A DNA stretch of 64,000 nucleotides. It comes from Opisthocomus hoazin. Taxonomy: Eukaryota > Chordata > Aves > Opisthocomiformes > Opisthocomidae. The DNA is taken from positions 64,214,308 to 64,278,307 of the forward strand of contig NC_134454.1 in the NCBI RefSeq assembly GCF_030867145.1, given 5' to 3'. Shown in pieces: positions 33,701 through 46,661 of this stretch. A program made the position numbers and the translations under genes. Position 1 is the first letter of the stretch. The number at the start of each line of letters is the position of its first letter. The notes below the pieces were generated by a model. That model was not told where the DNA came from and did no database searches. It saw only the letters and a list, made by a program, of their open reading frames with translations.

Positions 33701-36700
33701 AGGCGTTTTCAGTTGTCTGTGGACAGCACAAAGCAGCATGGGTGCACATGGTTTTGTCTTCCGCAGAGTCCCTGAGGGGCAGGTGGAGGAGGGTGCCTGA
33801 TGGGCTGCACGGAGGCAGGAGCAAAGTACCTTGCCTGTGAATTAAAGACGGGAGAGATCGTAGCCTGGAGCTTACAAGGGGCTGGAAAGGTGAGCCAGCG
33901 CCTTATCCCTGGCATTCATTTATAGTCACAGCACACAGAAACACAAGACCAGCTCCTAGTACAATCTACTGATATGTGTGTAAAAGTGGCTCTCTGGATT
34001 GATTAACTATTGTAATTCTCAGGTTTCTCAAATTTGATTCAGTTATTCTTACACTTTACTCACTCAAATATTACTTCTGCATTTAATCTGGATTGTGTGG
34101 CTTTCAAAGCCATTTAATGCTGTAAATTAAGACTAAAACACTTAAGCTTTTGTTAGCCATTGAAGTACAAAGCTCAGTTTTGTGTTAAATAATTTTGTCA
34201 GCATATCTGATAAAGCAACAATTACCTCCTGTCGACAGTTTGCCCTGAGATGATATCTGGCAGGAGGACAGCAAATATTAATGATGGTGATTTCTTTTTC
34301 TTAATAAATCCGTTTTTGCCCTTGTCCCAGTGTCTCTGAAAAGAAGCCAATCTTCAAGAGAAAGAACAGAGAAGAAAAATCGACTGCTCTGTCTGAAGAA
34401 CAGTTTTCTGCAACGAATACCTTCAGTTCTTTGTGCTGACATACAGTAACTGCGTTTTAATTCACAGCCAATCTACCTGCAGAATTATTGGTTTGTTCCC
34501 CCTGCTGGAAAGAACAAATTTGTTTTGAAAACATTACAAGCTGTTTTTCACTGTATTCCTCCACAGGCTCGCAGAGCTCAGGCTTGCTCTGTTCTAGATA
34601 TAACCCCCCTTTCTGAGCACAGCTGCACTGCTGTGAGTGCAGCTTCTGCTATACACATACTCTTGTTCCTACTTCTTCATTAACTCTGTCTCACTTCTTT
34701 AAATCAGTATGATAATTTTTCATAATCACATTTTCCTTTTTGTTAGTTGTTGCCAGCTCTCAAGTTACCTTTCGTCTTAGGATTCCTTAAAACAGTCTGA
34801 AAGAATGCTACACAATGATGCCAGATGCCTAGGAATGACATCAGAAAACTATTTAAATGACTTTTTTATCCAGAGACCTCATCTAAAACTCTTTGGTATA
34901 AGTCTGTCAACAGGGAACATTTTCCCATTTTTGTAAGGCCCACGTAACATTTTATTATCAATCTGTAATTAACCACTTTCAAAAAGAAGTCTTAAGACAT
35001 ACAGAATTTAGATGAGATTTAGCCTATTAGACTAAAATGTATTTCCTGATTACAACACAGACCACCTACTAAACATCAGCCCTTCTTATATTCCAGTGAT
35101 GGCAAAGCAAGTCTTTTCTCCTGAAACACCAAAGCAGAACATTACAGCATACTGTGAAGTATCAATATAGCAGCATGTACCCTGTGTAACGACACTTCTG
35201 AAGACAGTTCAATAACGCTTTTTCTGTAGTTCAGAAGCCTTTTTGTATGTGTGCACCAAGAACTTTTCCCCTTTTAAGGGCCTGGAACTGCAGCAAGCAA
35301 TTGCTCCTCCTGGTTTTCATGCACTGCAGTAGCGCTGCCAGGCTAACATCGTGGAAAACCAAATGACTGGTCTATCATTACAGGCATTTATATGTCACAT
35401 TATGCGCTGGGGTCAGGTCTGAGTAAAAGCCTTTTCATTCCATGCTTGAAAGAAACCCTCGAGACAGGGGTTAGGCAGATGCTTGTTTAGCTAAGTGAAG
35501 GCATTCTATTTAGTTTTGACAGTCTCCTGTGCAGCTGCTGTCGTGCCATATTAAACAACAGCATATACTAACAAAGCCAATTTCCATTGCAAAGCCTGAA
35601 ACTATCTTCTCGTTTCCTAGCAAAACAGCAAAAAAGCTTTTAAAGGCTGCTGAAGAAACAGGAAATGAAGCAGCTGTGATCAATGAGGTGGCACTGCAAC
35701 AGGCTCCCATGGAGCAGCACAACCGAGCAACAACATTTTAAGAGAGGAAGAGAAAAAGGGTAAAGGCAGGAGGAATCAGCCTTGCACACCACTACACAGG
35801 CAGCGCAGGGGGGTCGCTTCCTCAGAGCAGCGATCCTGATCATTCTCATCTTCTGCTCAACAACAAGAGATTAACGCTCAGCCCAAGGGCATTGCACATG
35901 CCAGGCAAAATAATCCTGCCTTTATTGCTCATATTTCCAAACGTGTCAATATGCTACCTGAATACCTGAACAATTTAATGTGTAAAATATTTTTATAAAT
36001 ATACTACACTATCTTAACCCAGGGAGGCTTGCACTTATGCAGACTTTCCCTGTACAAATCCCTACCCAGCAGGAATACCACCAGGTCACCATTTGCATGC
36101 TTCTGGCCACTTCTTCCACTGACAGTCAACTGAAGCGACAGCTTCCTACTCAGCAGCTCCATAACAGACACCTTTTGCCCTATGAAATGATTCGGTAATC
36201 CCATTTTAAGAGAGCTAACAAGGCAGGCTCAGGCCAGCTGATGTGGTGTTCTCAGCACTCCACACTGGCTATAGGAAAAGGATGAGGGTAGTGCCGAGAT
36301 GCTGAAGGGCACGCCAGTTACAGTATCCACAGCACAAGGCACCAGACCTGCCTCTGCAGCTGCTCTCCATCCACCCAGATGACTACCAGACCCATCAAAC
36401 GCAAGCAGCTGACCAGAGGCAAGGTCTTTACCCAAAAAGAAAGGGGAGGCTCTGCAAGCCCTAGTACCTTGGATACAGCCTCTGGCCCACTTGGAAACAG
36501 TGCACAACAAATAAAAGAAAAATTCATAATGTTAAGAAGATCAACGCTTAAAAAAGCCTACCTGGACACCACACTTAATGCATGTTCACACGAGCAGAGG
36601 GGATGCGGGATAAGTCAGAAGCACGGCTGTTGAGGGTGGGGAGGGCTGTCGGTGGGCAATGCACCGAGGCAAGGTCCGTACCTCCATACCTGCAGTCACG

Positions 36701-39084
36701 GCGGCGGAGTGCAGCCATATAGAGATATCAGTGTACCTGGGAAACCCTAAGCTGAAGTAGGAGAATGAATTGTTTAAAATATAACCAGGTGGTGGCTCAG
36801 AACCTGGACAGATACTTTTTTCCCCTTTAAAATTGTCTCAGGGTCATATAAGGGTAAGCAGTTACCAGAAGAAAAAGTTGCCTAACCACTGCCTTCCCCA
36901 AACTGAGGAACAGGGTAAGATCCCTACTCTTTTCAACAATAAGTTAACTATACCATTTGCTTATGAATATTTTCCCATTTATTAAGCAAAAGAAAGATAT
37001 TAATTCATAACCAAACCTATGCAAACATATGTAAATTTCTGGTGGCATTACTGATGTTGAGGTGTGAACAGGGAAAGAAGGAATACAGTACAGGGGGCTA
37101 CTGGTGGGAGACTCAACTATTAAGTATATTTTGCTACCTGCAAAAAAAGTAAAAAATTAGTCAGTTTATCAGCCTGACGTGGGTTGTTTTGGCAGAATGA
37201 CAGCATATAAGGGACTCGGAGTTTGGGTTTTTTTGATACTGGTGTGATCTAAGTGCTCGGACTTCCCTGTAACAAAGTGTGAGCCTGCAGACTCCTGTTT
37301 TTAGGAGAGAGAAGGGCAAATTTCCCATTAGATTTTAATAATTTTTATATATGTGGTGAGAGTCCCCATTAGTTGGGAGGGAAGGAAATGCGGAGACTCA
37401 AAGTAAGATTGGTACCAAGCCCTGAAATGACACCGCTGCCTCTTTGCTGGCCGTCAGCCATGTGGAGTCATGTCACCATACTACGAGGTCTCCTGTGTGG
37501 CAGATGCTAACCCTGCAATTAAGACAAGACAAAGCACCTTATAGGGTAAAAGCCAAATGTTTACAAGTTTTCAGCAATGCAGAGGTAACTGAAGATGTCT
37601 CCAACTGTAGGGCCACTGCTCAGGCACAGCCACGATGGCTGGTCACCTCTCACACGTTACCTTAAAAGCAAATGAAGCATTGAGCGTTTTTAATCTAGAA
37701 TGGCCCAGTAAAAGGCTAGAAGCTGCTAAATGAGAAACTCATGGTGGATGGTAAATTCAGGGGGTTCCTGAGTCAGGGAAGGAAATATCAGGGCGTGTCA
37801 ATTATTCCGTCCATGACAGAAGCACAGGAGAAGACTCACTACGTTTCACACCACTGACCATAACCTTTTCCACTACCGCTTGACCACTGAGCGCCATGCC
37901 CTCCAAACCATCAGTCACTTATGCTGAATCAGCAGAAAGGGAATGAAAACCACCACCTCCCTACCACAGCTCTGTAAGGGAGACCAAAGCAATAAACTGC
38001 CTTGGCTTCAGCAAAGAGGTGAAAGGGCTGCAGGCTGTCTTTTTCATGCCATTACATCTTGTCAGCACTGACCCTGCAGCACAAACAAGACATCAGGGGT
38101 GCAGGGAGGGGGAGGAGCTGCAGAAGAACTAAGGCTCAGTGGGAAGGAACAGCGAAGAGAGAGGCAGGAAGAGGAGAGTTTTGGGTGGCTTCATGGGTCG
38201 TACAGCAGCACAGTGCAGGTCATCTGCACTGGGGAAGGAAGCAAACCTCAAACCCACCAATTTCCTCCACCACTACACCAGGCACACCAAAGATAGCTCA
38301 GTGTAAGTTAGCACCCCATCTTGAAAGAGCCACTTTCATGTTCTTTCTTGCATTTGAGTGAAAACACAGCATTTGTTGAGTTCTCCTAGTGTTTGCATCG
38401 TATATACAAACAGCAGCATCAGTCTTGACTCTGAGGCCTGGAAGCAAAAATCCAACAGAAGGGGAGCCCCACTACCCTCCTGCTATCCCCCTGGCCTCTC
38501 TGGCAGCCAGTGCTCTCTCACCCCACGTTGCCAGGGCCAGGGTGTGAAGAAATTCTCGGCGTCTCACCTACGTCAGTAGAGGTAAGGGCCCTTAGTGTGC
38601 ACATGTGCCACAGTACAACATTTCTCTCTGGGTAGCATGAGGCTCACACTGAGCTCTGTTTGATGTAAGAGATTTATGCTTGCTGAGAAAATTAGCTGCC
38701 AAATTTGACCACTGAAAATCTGATTTTTTAAAAATTTTTCTATTCTGTTTACAATCTGCTGGGTGTCTACTGGTTCCCACATGCCCACCTTGGTAGCACA
38801 GGAGATAAGCTGACCACCATATCTATCAAAACATCTTCACTTTATTTCTTTGAAGTTACTAATACTCTCCCTCAGGCTCAACAGCAATTTAGCACTTGAA
38901 CTCAATTTTCCTTCCCTGGCATATTCCAACACAGCAGTCCCCTTCGCTTGAACTTTCAGCAGCCAAGTGTGTATTAGATGTCACGCTGGCATTTGGCCAT
39001 ATAGGTTACAGGAAGTGCTATACCCCAGACAACGAAAGCACTTCAGACTGTCAGGATTTCCATTAGAAATCTCCCTCTGCCCTT

Positions 39085-39100
39085 CCCCCCCCCCCCCCCC
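39085..39100. repeat. poly-C tract (C16; G16 in LHFPL2 pre-mRNA)
   Basis: Sixteen C in a row followed by a pyrimidine-rich stretch. LHFPL2 is transcribed from the opposite strand, so the pre-mRNA carries a G16 run. Confidence 0.9.
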
Positions 39101-42100
39101 TCCTTTCTTTCTTCCCACCCCAAGAATTCAGAATTCTGGCATCAGAAAAACTTTGAGCTGAATCCAAGAGGAAATATGCTTTTTGAAAAATGCATGCTCT
39201 GCATTTTAGAAAGACAAACAAGAAGCTTCCTTGCCTTCGAGGGCAAAACCATTCTCACTCTGCTCTCCTACTGCCTGGGCTCCTGGGCTGAGCAACTGCT
39301 TCCGTTGCCCGCAGGCAGCAACATGAGCTCACAAGGTGCTTTCTTCCTTGCTCACCAGCTTGGCCCTTTTTCAGACCAAAAAATGCTTTTTTACAGCATG
39401 CTGCTGCCTACAACCGAATATCCTAAACTACTCTGCAACTATCATAACCTTTCACATCATGCTCTGAGCATCAGAGTGCTCCAGCAGCCTCATGCCCCCT
39501 CCACAGCAGCTTGCTTCTCCCTTCTGTGTTTACTCCCCTCTCCAAGAAAAGTCCCAGTCAACCTCTTGCTTCCTCCTCAGCTTCCTCCTCCACAACTCCC
39601 AACGGCCTCCTTACCTTCCAGCAGCCAGGAACGTGCAGCCGCACAGCCCCAAGCACCACAAGCCCAGCCTGTGCAGCCAGATCCTACCTCAGACACCCTC
39701 AGGAGCAGCTCCAGATCCTCTTCCCCTTCAGATGGTTTCCATCAAGCTCTGCTCAGGCCATCTTCCTAATCACCCAACCTCTCAAATGGAAATGATGACC
39801 AATAAGTGTAACACACTGAACTATTTCTTAGTGCAATAGACATAAAACAAACCCTTCCAGCAGCAAAGACAGACTGTGACAGACACAGCTGTCTTCAAAC
39901 TGGGTTTCACCTCTTCATTTTTGAAAATTGTGGAGACGTTTCCTTGCATTTGAGACTAAAGCTGCATTCCTGGTCAACTATTGCCCAGGTACTGCTGTAG
40001 TTTCTGATGGAGGAACCCCCCCAAGATACTACAGCAGGGAACACGAGAAGACATGAAGAGTAATAAAAGGGAAAAAGTAAGAAGTCATGGAAAGGACAGA
40101 AGAATGAACACAGGAGACCTTGTGATGTACCTGAAAAGAGAAAGTAGCGTGGAAGAGACTTCACTGCTTGTGACTAAGCAGGACAAGTGCCAGGGGAAAA
40201 ACCGAGCCTCCCAGAACAAAGCAGAGGAACAAGAGGACACAGTTGGCAGGAATGAAGTTGGGTGAGACGTTAAGAAAACCTCAGCCCTGGGTGACGAGAG
40301 GAGAATACTAAAGTAGGACCCTAGAATGGAAGAAGCCAAATCCTCCCCCAGGGGTGCTGGAGAAGAAACTGCTGAGATGAGGGAGGGAAGCCCAAACCTG
40401 CAGTGTCTGGGCCCAAGCAGACAGACCCTGACAAAGTGGCAGGGGGACCCTAATGCTCCTGGCCCACGTGCAGCGGCCTTTGAAGACACAAACCTCTGCT
40501 GCATCTGACTGCACATACATCTGTTAAAGGTGTAACTGCCAACGGCCCAGCCTGCTAAGCCACATGACGGCAAAATGCAGTGATGCATTCATCTGACCAA
40601 ACCAGAGACACCCCCTCGGCACACAGCTAGGGCACAGCTTGTCTCCTGACTGACTCAACCCAAATTTTACATGCTTTTTTCTTCATGCTTCTGTCAGAAA
40701 CCCGTTTACTCAAGTCCCGTTTGAGCTAGGAGACAGCGGACCATGAACAGAGAAAGTGGTGAGAACGGGGTGATCTGTGAGAGGCCACCCAGATGAAGCC
40801 ACCGGCGCTCTGGAAAGACTTTATAGAGAAGAGGAGCTATTTTATCTTGTTTCGGTAAACCTGCCTGGTGGTGCAGCCCTGCTCCAGAACGGCAAAGCAG
40901 GAGTAACAGAAACTGAACTCCCAAACCCCGCTGCCCTCCTGACACGCCAGCACACTGGCCCCGCCGCTCTCCCCAAAGCCTTCCCGGGCACATGATGGTG
41001 TAGCTCCGCAGAAGGAAACGCAGGGGCCTGCTCAAGCTCTGCAGCTGAGGTAATAGATGAGCTGCTAATTCAGCTTCTGTGTCCTGGCGCGCGGTCAGGG
41101 TCTCACCGGCGGGCTGTGGCTCACCTGCAAGCCAGGCAGCCGCTGGCTGTTTGGAAGGGGCCGTGCCCACCCAGCCAACGTGCCAGGGGCCACCTCTGCC
41201 CAGCTGTGCCCTCAGAGGTTAAAGAAAAAAGCCAAGAAAAGTTGGACAATGAACTTCACAAAGGAAACTGTGTCAGAGATGGAAGACGATCCTGTTTTAG
41301 GCTCTGCCCTAAGCTCCGCCCCCCATCCTTTGAGGCCAGGTTATGTTTAGATTATATTACTTAGCACCAAAGTGAAGTACCCAAGCCCAAATAAGACTTG
41401 TAAACACATATGCAACCATCCTGTATGCACATGAAGATATGTCAATAGGGGATCACCAATTATTTACTTCCTGTAACTAGATGATTACAGTGAAAATTTA
41501 CTTTTAATTGATTCTTATCTGCTACCATATAATAACATGCTGCCTTTTCTAGCCTCTGCATTTCAAGTGATTCACAGACTGTAAAAAAAGAATACTTTCC
41601 CCAAAAAGACATTCAAATGAAAGTCTGCCTGGTGTTCTTGCTGCTGGGTAGTAATTATCTATTTAATTACACGGCTCCATCCTTTGCACTCTCTATTGCA
41701 GAGGACAGATGCTTTTCCAGATGAAACAATCCTCAAATATCTCCAAACCCAGGGCCAGTGATTACTGTTGCTACAGCTCCAGAATGAAAGGCACTGCAGT
41801 CTGAAAATAAGTGGTGGAAGGTCTTGCTCTATAACAAAAGAATTGCAGGAGTTTAAACAAGAGTCATATTTTCTTCCTTTATGGCTTTATATTTCTCATT
41901 TTCTGCCACAAAAAAAAACAAAAACAACCCTCTATGGACCAGATATGTCTATAGCTCCTTCCCGTTGACCTAAATGAGAGTTTGCACATTTGTCCAAGGG
42001 CCATAACAGAAAAGACGTTGCTTTCTGTACCGTAATTTTACCGTAGGCATCACCCAGGTCACAACCAATGTTGCTGGACTGAAAAGATATATCCGGTGTC

Positions 42101-44766
42101 TGTTATTGTTTTTTCATGATGAATTCCAGGAATAAATTAACTTGTTGTATGTTTCTAATTATATTAAATCTCAACTGCAAAGATATAGAGATTTTAAATG
42201 AGATTAAGTTTGCAAGATCCTGAGTTCCTGTAGATGACTGTACCACGGGTGCATCTCATCTTTGAAAATGAGATGTTTGACATACTTGCAAATATTGGAC
42301 TGATGTAGGCTGATAAACAAAATGATTTTGTGAATTCTTCTCCTACGCTTATTAAAAACATAATTGTTCACATTTGAAAAAATGACCTTACGCTTAAGAT
42401 GATTAAGGCAGGGTTGTATCTTGTTCTCTGTAGCCTATCATAATCCCAGTATGGATTAACCATGCCGACTACTGTCCTTCTTGAACAACTTACTTAAGCA
42501 TTTTCCAAAACTTGGGAACTGAGAAAGTTGAAATTAACAGCTGTGATAAGTCATAGGGAAAATAATTTCAACTAAGTAAGCAGATGCTGTAATGCTACTG
42601 GCACAAAAGTAGCAGTGGACCCAATAAAACTAATCTTGAGAAAATGAGTTGCTAGCCACGAGACGCCTGGCTGCAAATATTGGCAGGCGTACTGCTCGTA
42701 GCAACGGTTTCAGTAACATGACCTTTCTGTTACCCAGTTTCATGCTGTGTCAATTTATCTGATTTATAAGAAGGGAAGTGCTACTATCCTCAGTACAGCT
42801 CAAAAAGGACTGATCTATCCCCTACCATGGGAGAAATGGTTTGTCAACCATATTGTTCAATTCTTGAGGCCACTAGTTCCACTATAGGTACAGCTGGTTT
42901 GATAATAAAACATAAAATTGTTTTTGCACATTATTTCTCACAAATACCAAAAGAGAATACTGTCTCCAGAACGCTATTCTAAGATACAAGAATCTACTTC
43001 CGTTAATCTTGTGATGTTAGACGAGGTACTTCGAGATGGTATCAGAGTTGTAAGTAAAGTTATCTTTTCAATACACCCAGTCTGACATACCAGACATCTC
43101 CTTATGATGCTAACTGATCTCTCTCATACAAATGCCCCTCAAACAAAAAAGAAGTAATCTCCTGAAAAACAGGTTTCATGGATTATTTCTGAAGTACAGG
43201 GTAAGAAAGCAAGGAGCTAAAACCTCTCCCCTGGCTTAATGTGCACTGCAGAGCTGCTTCCTCGTTTCACTGGTTCTGGCTAATGCCACAAATCAGGAGA
43301 GACTACAGCAAAACCTGTAATGTTTATCTAAAGGACATTCATCTGCTAATTGTATGCCATCATGTGAACGGAAGCCTCTTGAGCCAACTTAGGGATCTAA
43401 TTCTGTCCCAGAAGCACTAACCTTACATTGTGGGTGACATGAAATAAGCAGTACCCTTCTACCATCTACCATAAACATCTACCAAAGATGCAAGAACTGG
43501 ACGACAGTGAGAGCGACCATGATAGTGCTTCAGGAGCCAGCGTCAGCTGGTCTGTGGTCCATACTGCTGGCAGTTTTTGCCTACTTCCCCACGTGTGTTT
43601 AGAATAAGATTAATTTAGGTCTCAACTAAGCAAATGAAACAAACCAGTTTCATAAAGGTTTGAACACCTATGGTTATACTTCCTGTATAGGTACAGCCAC
43701 CATAGATGTGTTTGGCCACCTCAGTGGTGAGGAGGGGAGAAGCTATATTCACATTTTGAGCAAACAAGTTAAAACTCCTAATTTTTGTTGTAACAAAACA
43801 ATTTTATGAATTTAAAACATCTGCTTCAGAGCACCACTAAGAGGGAAAGAGGAGGTGGCCCTGCTCATTCCCTCCCTCCTCACCGGTCTCTGAGGGCTGC
43901 CTGAGGTAGGGCAGAAGACCACTTTCCTCCTCCAGATGTGACCACACGCACACAGCACAAATGATAAAAACCTCCATATGGGACAGGTTCTCCCCACAGC
44001 TCACTGTCGAGTACAGAAAGCCAGATGCTTCTCTAACTAGGGCTGTCCAGTGTCGGTTTACTAACAAACTGTAAAATCCATGGGTTTAAGCAGAAACACC
44101 AAATCTCTAGAACCAATTCATCTTTGCAGGCAAAGCATAGCTGATACTTGGACAGTGAAAAGATAAGCTCACTGGGCTGTGTAACCGCAGCTGAACAATA
44201 ATAAGCTGGCTGAAGGAAGGGTTTATCGTAAGGTATCATTTGTCAAGCTCACAGCCTTGAAGGAGGCAGCTTAACATGAAACGCTGGAGAATATGGTGTG
44301 CGAATGCAGGCTGTGCCTATCCCTGGGGTGGTATTTGCTCTCACCACAGTCATCAAGCCTCTGAGACATGAGAAAACTGCCTTCGGTCCATGGAAAAATT
44401 ACTAAAGTAGCAAGAGGGAAATAGACTGCCTTAACGTGAGTATTAACTTTGCTCTCTGCTGGTAACAAAAGAGAGAGGTTTTTGTTGCTGAAAGAATTCA
44501 AACAGAGGGAAAAAAACTAAACAGCAAACAAAGGCAACACTGGTCAGTTCATTTTGGCACACATCAGGCTGCAATTCTGCTGCCAATGTCAATGTATTAC
44601 ATGCTGTGTAGCTATAAATTTCAGTTGTGTTTGAATAAACACCAGCATATAGAACCGCTCTGAGTCTGCCTAATGCAGTCTATCTGTAGACATGACAGAA
44701 TGGCTGTATTTCTTCATCTGAATGACCCAAAATTAAAATCTTTAGTTGCTCTCAAAGTACACATAC

Positions 44767-45196
44767 CTGCAATCCCTTGTAGCAGCCCACAGACATTAAA
44801 AATGCTTTTCTTCATAATACTCTGCACACACATAGTAAAGACAGACACAAATGCCACGGCACAGAGGATCATGATTCCCACGGCTAGGAAAATAGCGGTT
44901 GCCTGCCAGAACCCACTGGCAATCTCATTGAAGTTTTCAGCGTAAGGACCACAAAGCGTGTCTCGTCTAGAAAGCTGCATGTGAGAGATTCTGGTGCAGC
45001 GCCCATAGATGCCCAGCGTTGGATGGTAAGGCTCCTGTGACCCCCCTGTTCTGTTGTCCACATCCTCAGAGCTTGAAGGCTTTGCTTTACCAATCAGCCA
45101 GTCTGCGCTCATAAAAGCGATGAGCTCTGCGAAAGCCACGACAATACTCAGGAGAGTCCATAGCATCGACCGACACGTTACAATGACATGACACAT
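44767..45196 (-). CDS. LHFPL2: LHFPL2 first coding exon (start, helices 1-2, start of helix 3)
   Basis: The ATG at 45196-45194 opens 143 codons plus one base, ending at donor GTATGT. The start is fixed by the conserved [20 protein letters not shown] and by an in-frame TGA eight codons upstream; A at -3 is favourable. Helix 1 is about residues 11-33, loop 1 holds [13 protein letters not shown] and [11 protein letters not shown] with the conserved Cys67 and Cys82, helix 2 is about 97-120, and [20 protein letters not shown] leads into helix 3. Residues 37-57 of loop 1 are the least conserved and contain N48-R-T, a possible N-glycosylation site. I rate the identification as near certain. Confidence 0.98.
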
Positions 45197-45401
45197 ATTG
45201 ATGTCCAGTGCTTGTGATCAGTGCAGCTGACAGTCTTAAAATCCAGGCACGAAGGGGAAAAAATTAAATTAAGAAAGAAAAAAAGGACCCTAAGAAGATC
45301 ACCGCGGCTGCTCTGCCTGCTCTTTCAGCTCTCTCACAAAGGCCAAGATGAAATTTCTCAGGAGAAAAAGTGAACGGCCCAAAGTTTTGCAAGCAGTGCA
45401 G

Positions 45402-45485
45402 TCATCTGTTCTCTCCGTTTAGTTCCTCCTTCTTTCTTTCTGTGATGCTGAGCTCTGAAGTATGCTTTTCTTTCTTAATATTCAT
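45402..45485 (-). CDS. LHFPL2 upstream ORF 2 (27 codons)
   Basis: It overlaps ORF 1 by 11 bases in another frame and encodes a Lys/Glu-rich peptide (MNIKKEKHTSELSITERKKE and on). Its TGA overlaps the ATG of the third small ORF (45405-45358). Confidence 0.3.
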   Translation of the reverse strand: MNIKKEKHTSELSITERKKEELNGENR

Positions 45486-45546
45486 ACTGGCACATGACGC
45501 TGCAGGCTGGCGGGGGAGGCCGCAAGGACTGCCCACTGTTTGACAT
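45475..45546 (-). CDS. LHFPL2 upstream ORF 1 (23 codons)
   Basis: A small ORF in the leader, proline-rich in the middle (QSLRPPPPACS), ending EYEY-like with TAA. The internal ATG at 45495 has G at -3. There is no sign that the peptide itself is conserved; any effect would be on initiation at the main ATG. Confidence 0.3.
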   Translation of the reverse strand: MSNSGQSLRPPPPACSVMCQYEY

Positions 45547-46661
45547 CACACACCTACAAGAAAAAAAGAGACAACGCATCAGCAGTGAGAAAAAAAGTCT
45601 TCATTTCCACTCCCACAATGAGCCAAGATCTCACACAGACCCACATCAACATGCCAAAGCTCTAACAAGGGCCAGTCAAACAGACCCTGCTGGAAACCTC
45701 CCAGGTTTGTCCCAGGGGAGTGATTAATCTCCCACTGCCTGGCTGTACTTATGGTATCTGCTCTGCCCCATCCCACTGCGGGTTTTTGTCAAGCACTTTG
45801 CAAGCGAAGGTCTCACAAACACCCAGTGGTCCCACCCACTCCTACCACCACGCCCCCATCATCTTCCTCTGGTCGAAATTACCAAAGTTGCTGGCAGTTA
45901 CCCAGCAAAATGTCCGTACACGTTTAAGCAGTTTCACAGACGCGCGGCTCCTGCCTTCGGTTTGGGGAGGCAGCACGGCGCGCCTTTGGGAAGGAAGCCG
46001 GCCACAGCTCCACGTGCCATGGGCACCTGGGTGCAAGGGGCAATGAAGGAACTTTGTTCCAACGTTCTGGGCTTCTGCTGACTGCAGCTGAGCCAACCCC
46101 GGCCTCAAGAGGAGGTGAACAGCAGGCCCACCCGGCCATGTGGTGACACAGCCCATCGCTTTGAAGTCTGGGTTTTGCAGGAGCAGTGCTTCCCCAGGTT
46201 CTGTATCCAGCTTTGCACCAGTGTTTCAGAAAAGCAATCTGGCTGCAGGTATGCCACACACCTCATCTCGCACTGATGCCAACACTGGCAGCCTCCAGTG
46301 ACTTACGCCACTGTAAATAGGAATCTGTGGAAAAACACCCCAATTGCTGCCAAGTGGCCAAGAGCCCCGGCGAGAGCGGTTGCCAGTCAGCCTTGAGCTT
46401 CCTGACTCCTCCTGATTCCCCCCTTCCACAATCCTGTGCATGCTGGGACTGCAGCAGAATGTTCCCTAGGGCTTTCCCCAAGCCTTTATGCTGCCTTTCA
46501 ACAGTAGATGATGACATTCCCAGAGTTACACTTATCTTAGTACAAGCGGCAATCAGAGATCACTACACTTCCAACCCATATCCAAATATCGGCCTTAAAA
46601 TAACAAACGGGTCATCGCACACGCCTCTGCGCTTGAACTGAAACTGTGTCGCTTCAAAGCC

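Larger units (their letters stand above)
29783..44766 (-). other. LHFPL2 intron between the two coding exons (15 kb)
   Basis: No coding exon was found. It contains a 20-base tandem duplication (30678-30717), a C16 tract (39085-39100), GC-richer patches (36600-36720; 40320-41330) and an AT-rich block with homeodomain-like sites (41440-41690). The longest ORF is 197 codons at 39176-39769 (+); it is proline- and serine-rich and looks like chance. No CR1 or other transposon was recognised here, which is notable for 15 kb. Confidence 0.6.
25191..45553 (-). other. LHFPL2: LHFPL2 gene, coding part and 3' UTR
   Basis: This is the span of the LHFPL tetraspan subfamily member 2 gene that can be followed in the window. 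Two coding exons encode 228 residues, the length I recall for the human protein. The intron between them is 14,984 bases. The upper limit is the acceptor in front of the exon that carries the ATG; non-coding first exons must lie further right, possibly outside the window. The lower limit is the most distal good poly(A) signal. Confidence 0.9.
45197..45553 (-). other. LHFPL2: LHFPL2 5' UTR part of the ATG exon, with upstream ORFs
   Basis: On the - strand a strong acceptor (CTTTTTTTCTTGTAG, cut after 45554) begins an untranslated leader of 357 bases before the ATG. It holds four upstream ATGs in three frames of use: 45546 to 45475 (23 codons, with a second in-frame ATG at 45495), 45485 to 45402 (27 codons) and 45405 to 45358 (15 codons). 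All end before the main start. The extent assumes that this acceptor is the one used. Confidence 0.6.

Noticed and set aside
39176-39769. Longest ORF of the window (197 codons, + strand), Pro/Ser/Gln-rich C-terminus
   Set aside because: No recognisable domain, lies in the LHFPL2 intron on the opposite strand, and its length follows from the C-rich, stop-poor composition; overlapping frames are open too.
40085-40588. ORF of 167 codons on the - strand
   Set aside because: Ser/Phe/Leu-rich reading of a purine-rich + strand; no conserved motif, and other frames are open over the same stretch.
44673-44945. ORF of 90 codons on the + strand over the LHFPL2 exon
   Set aside because: Antisense shadow of the real LHFPL2 coding exon.
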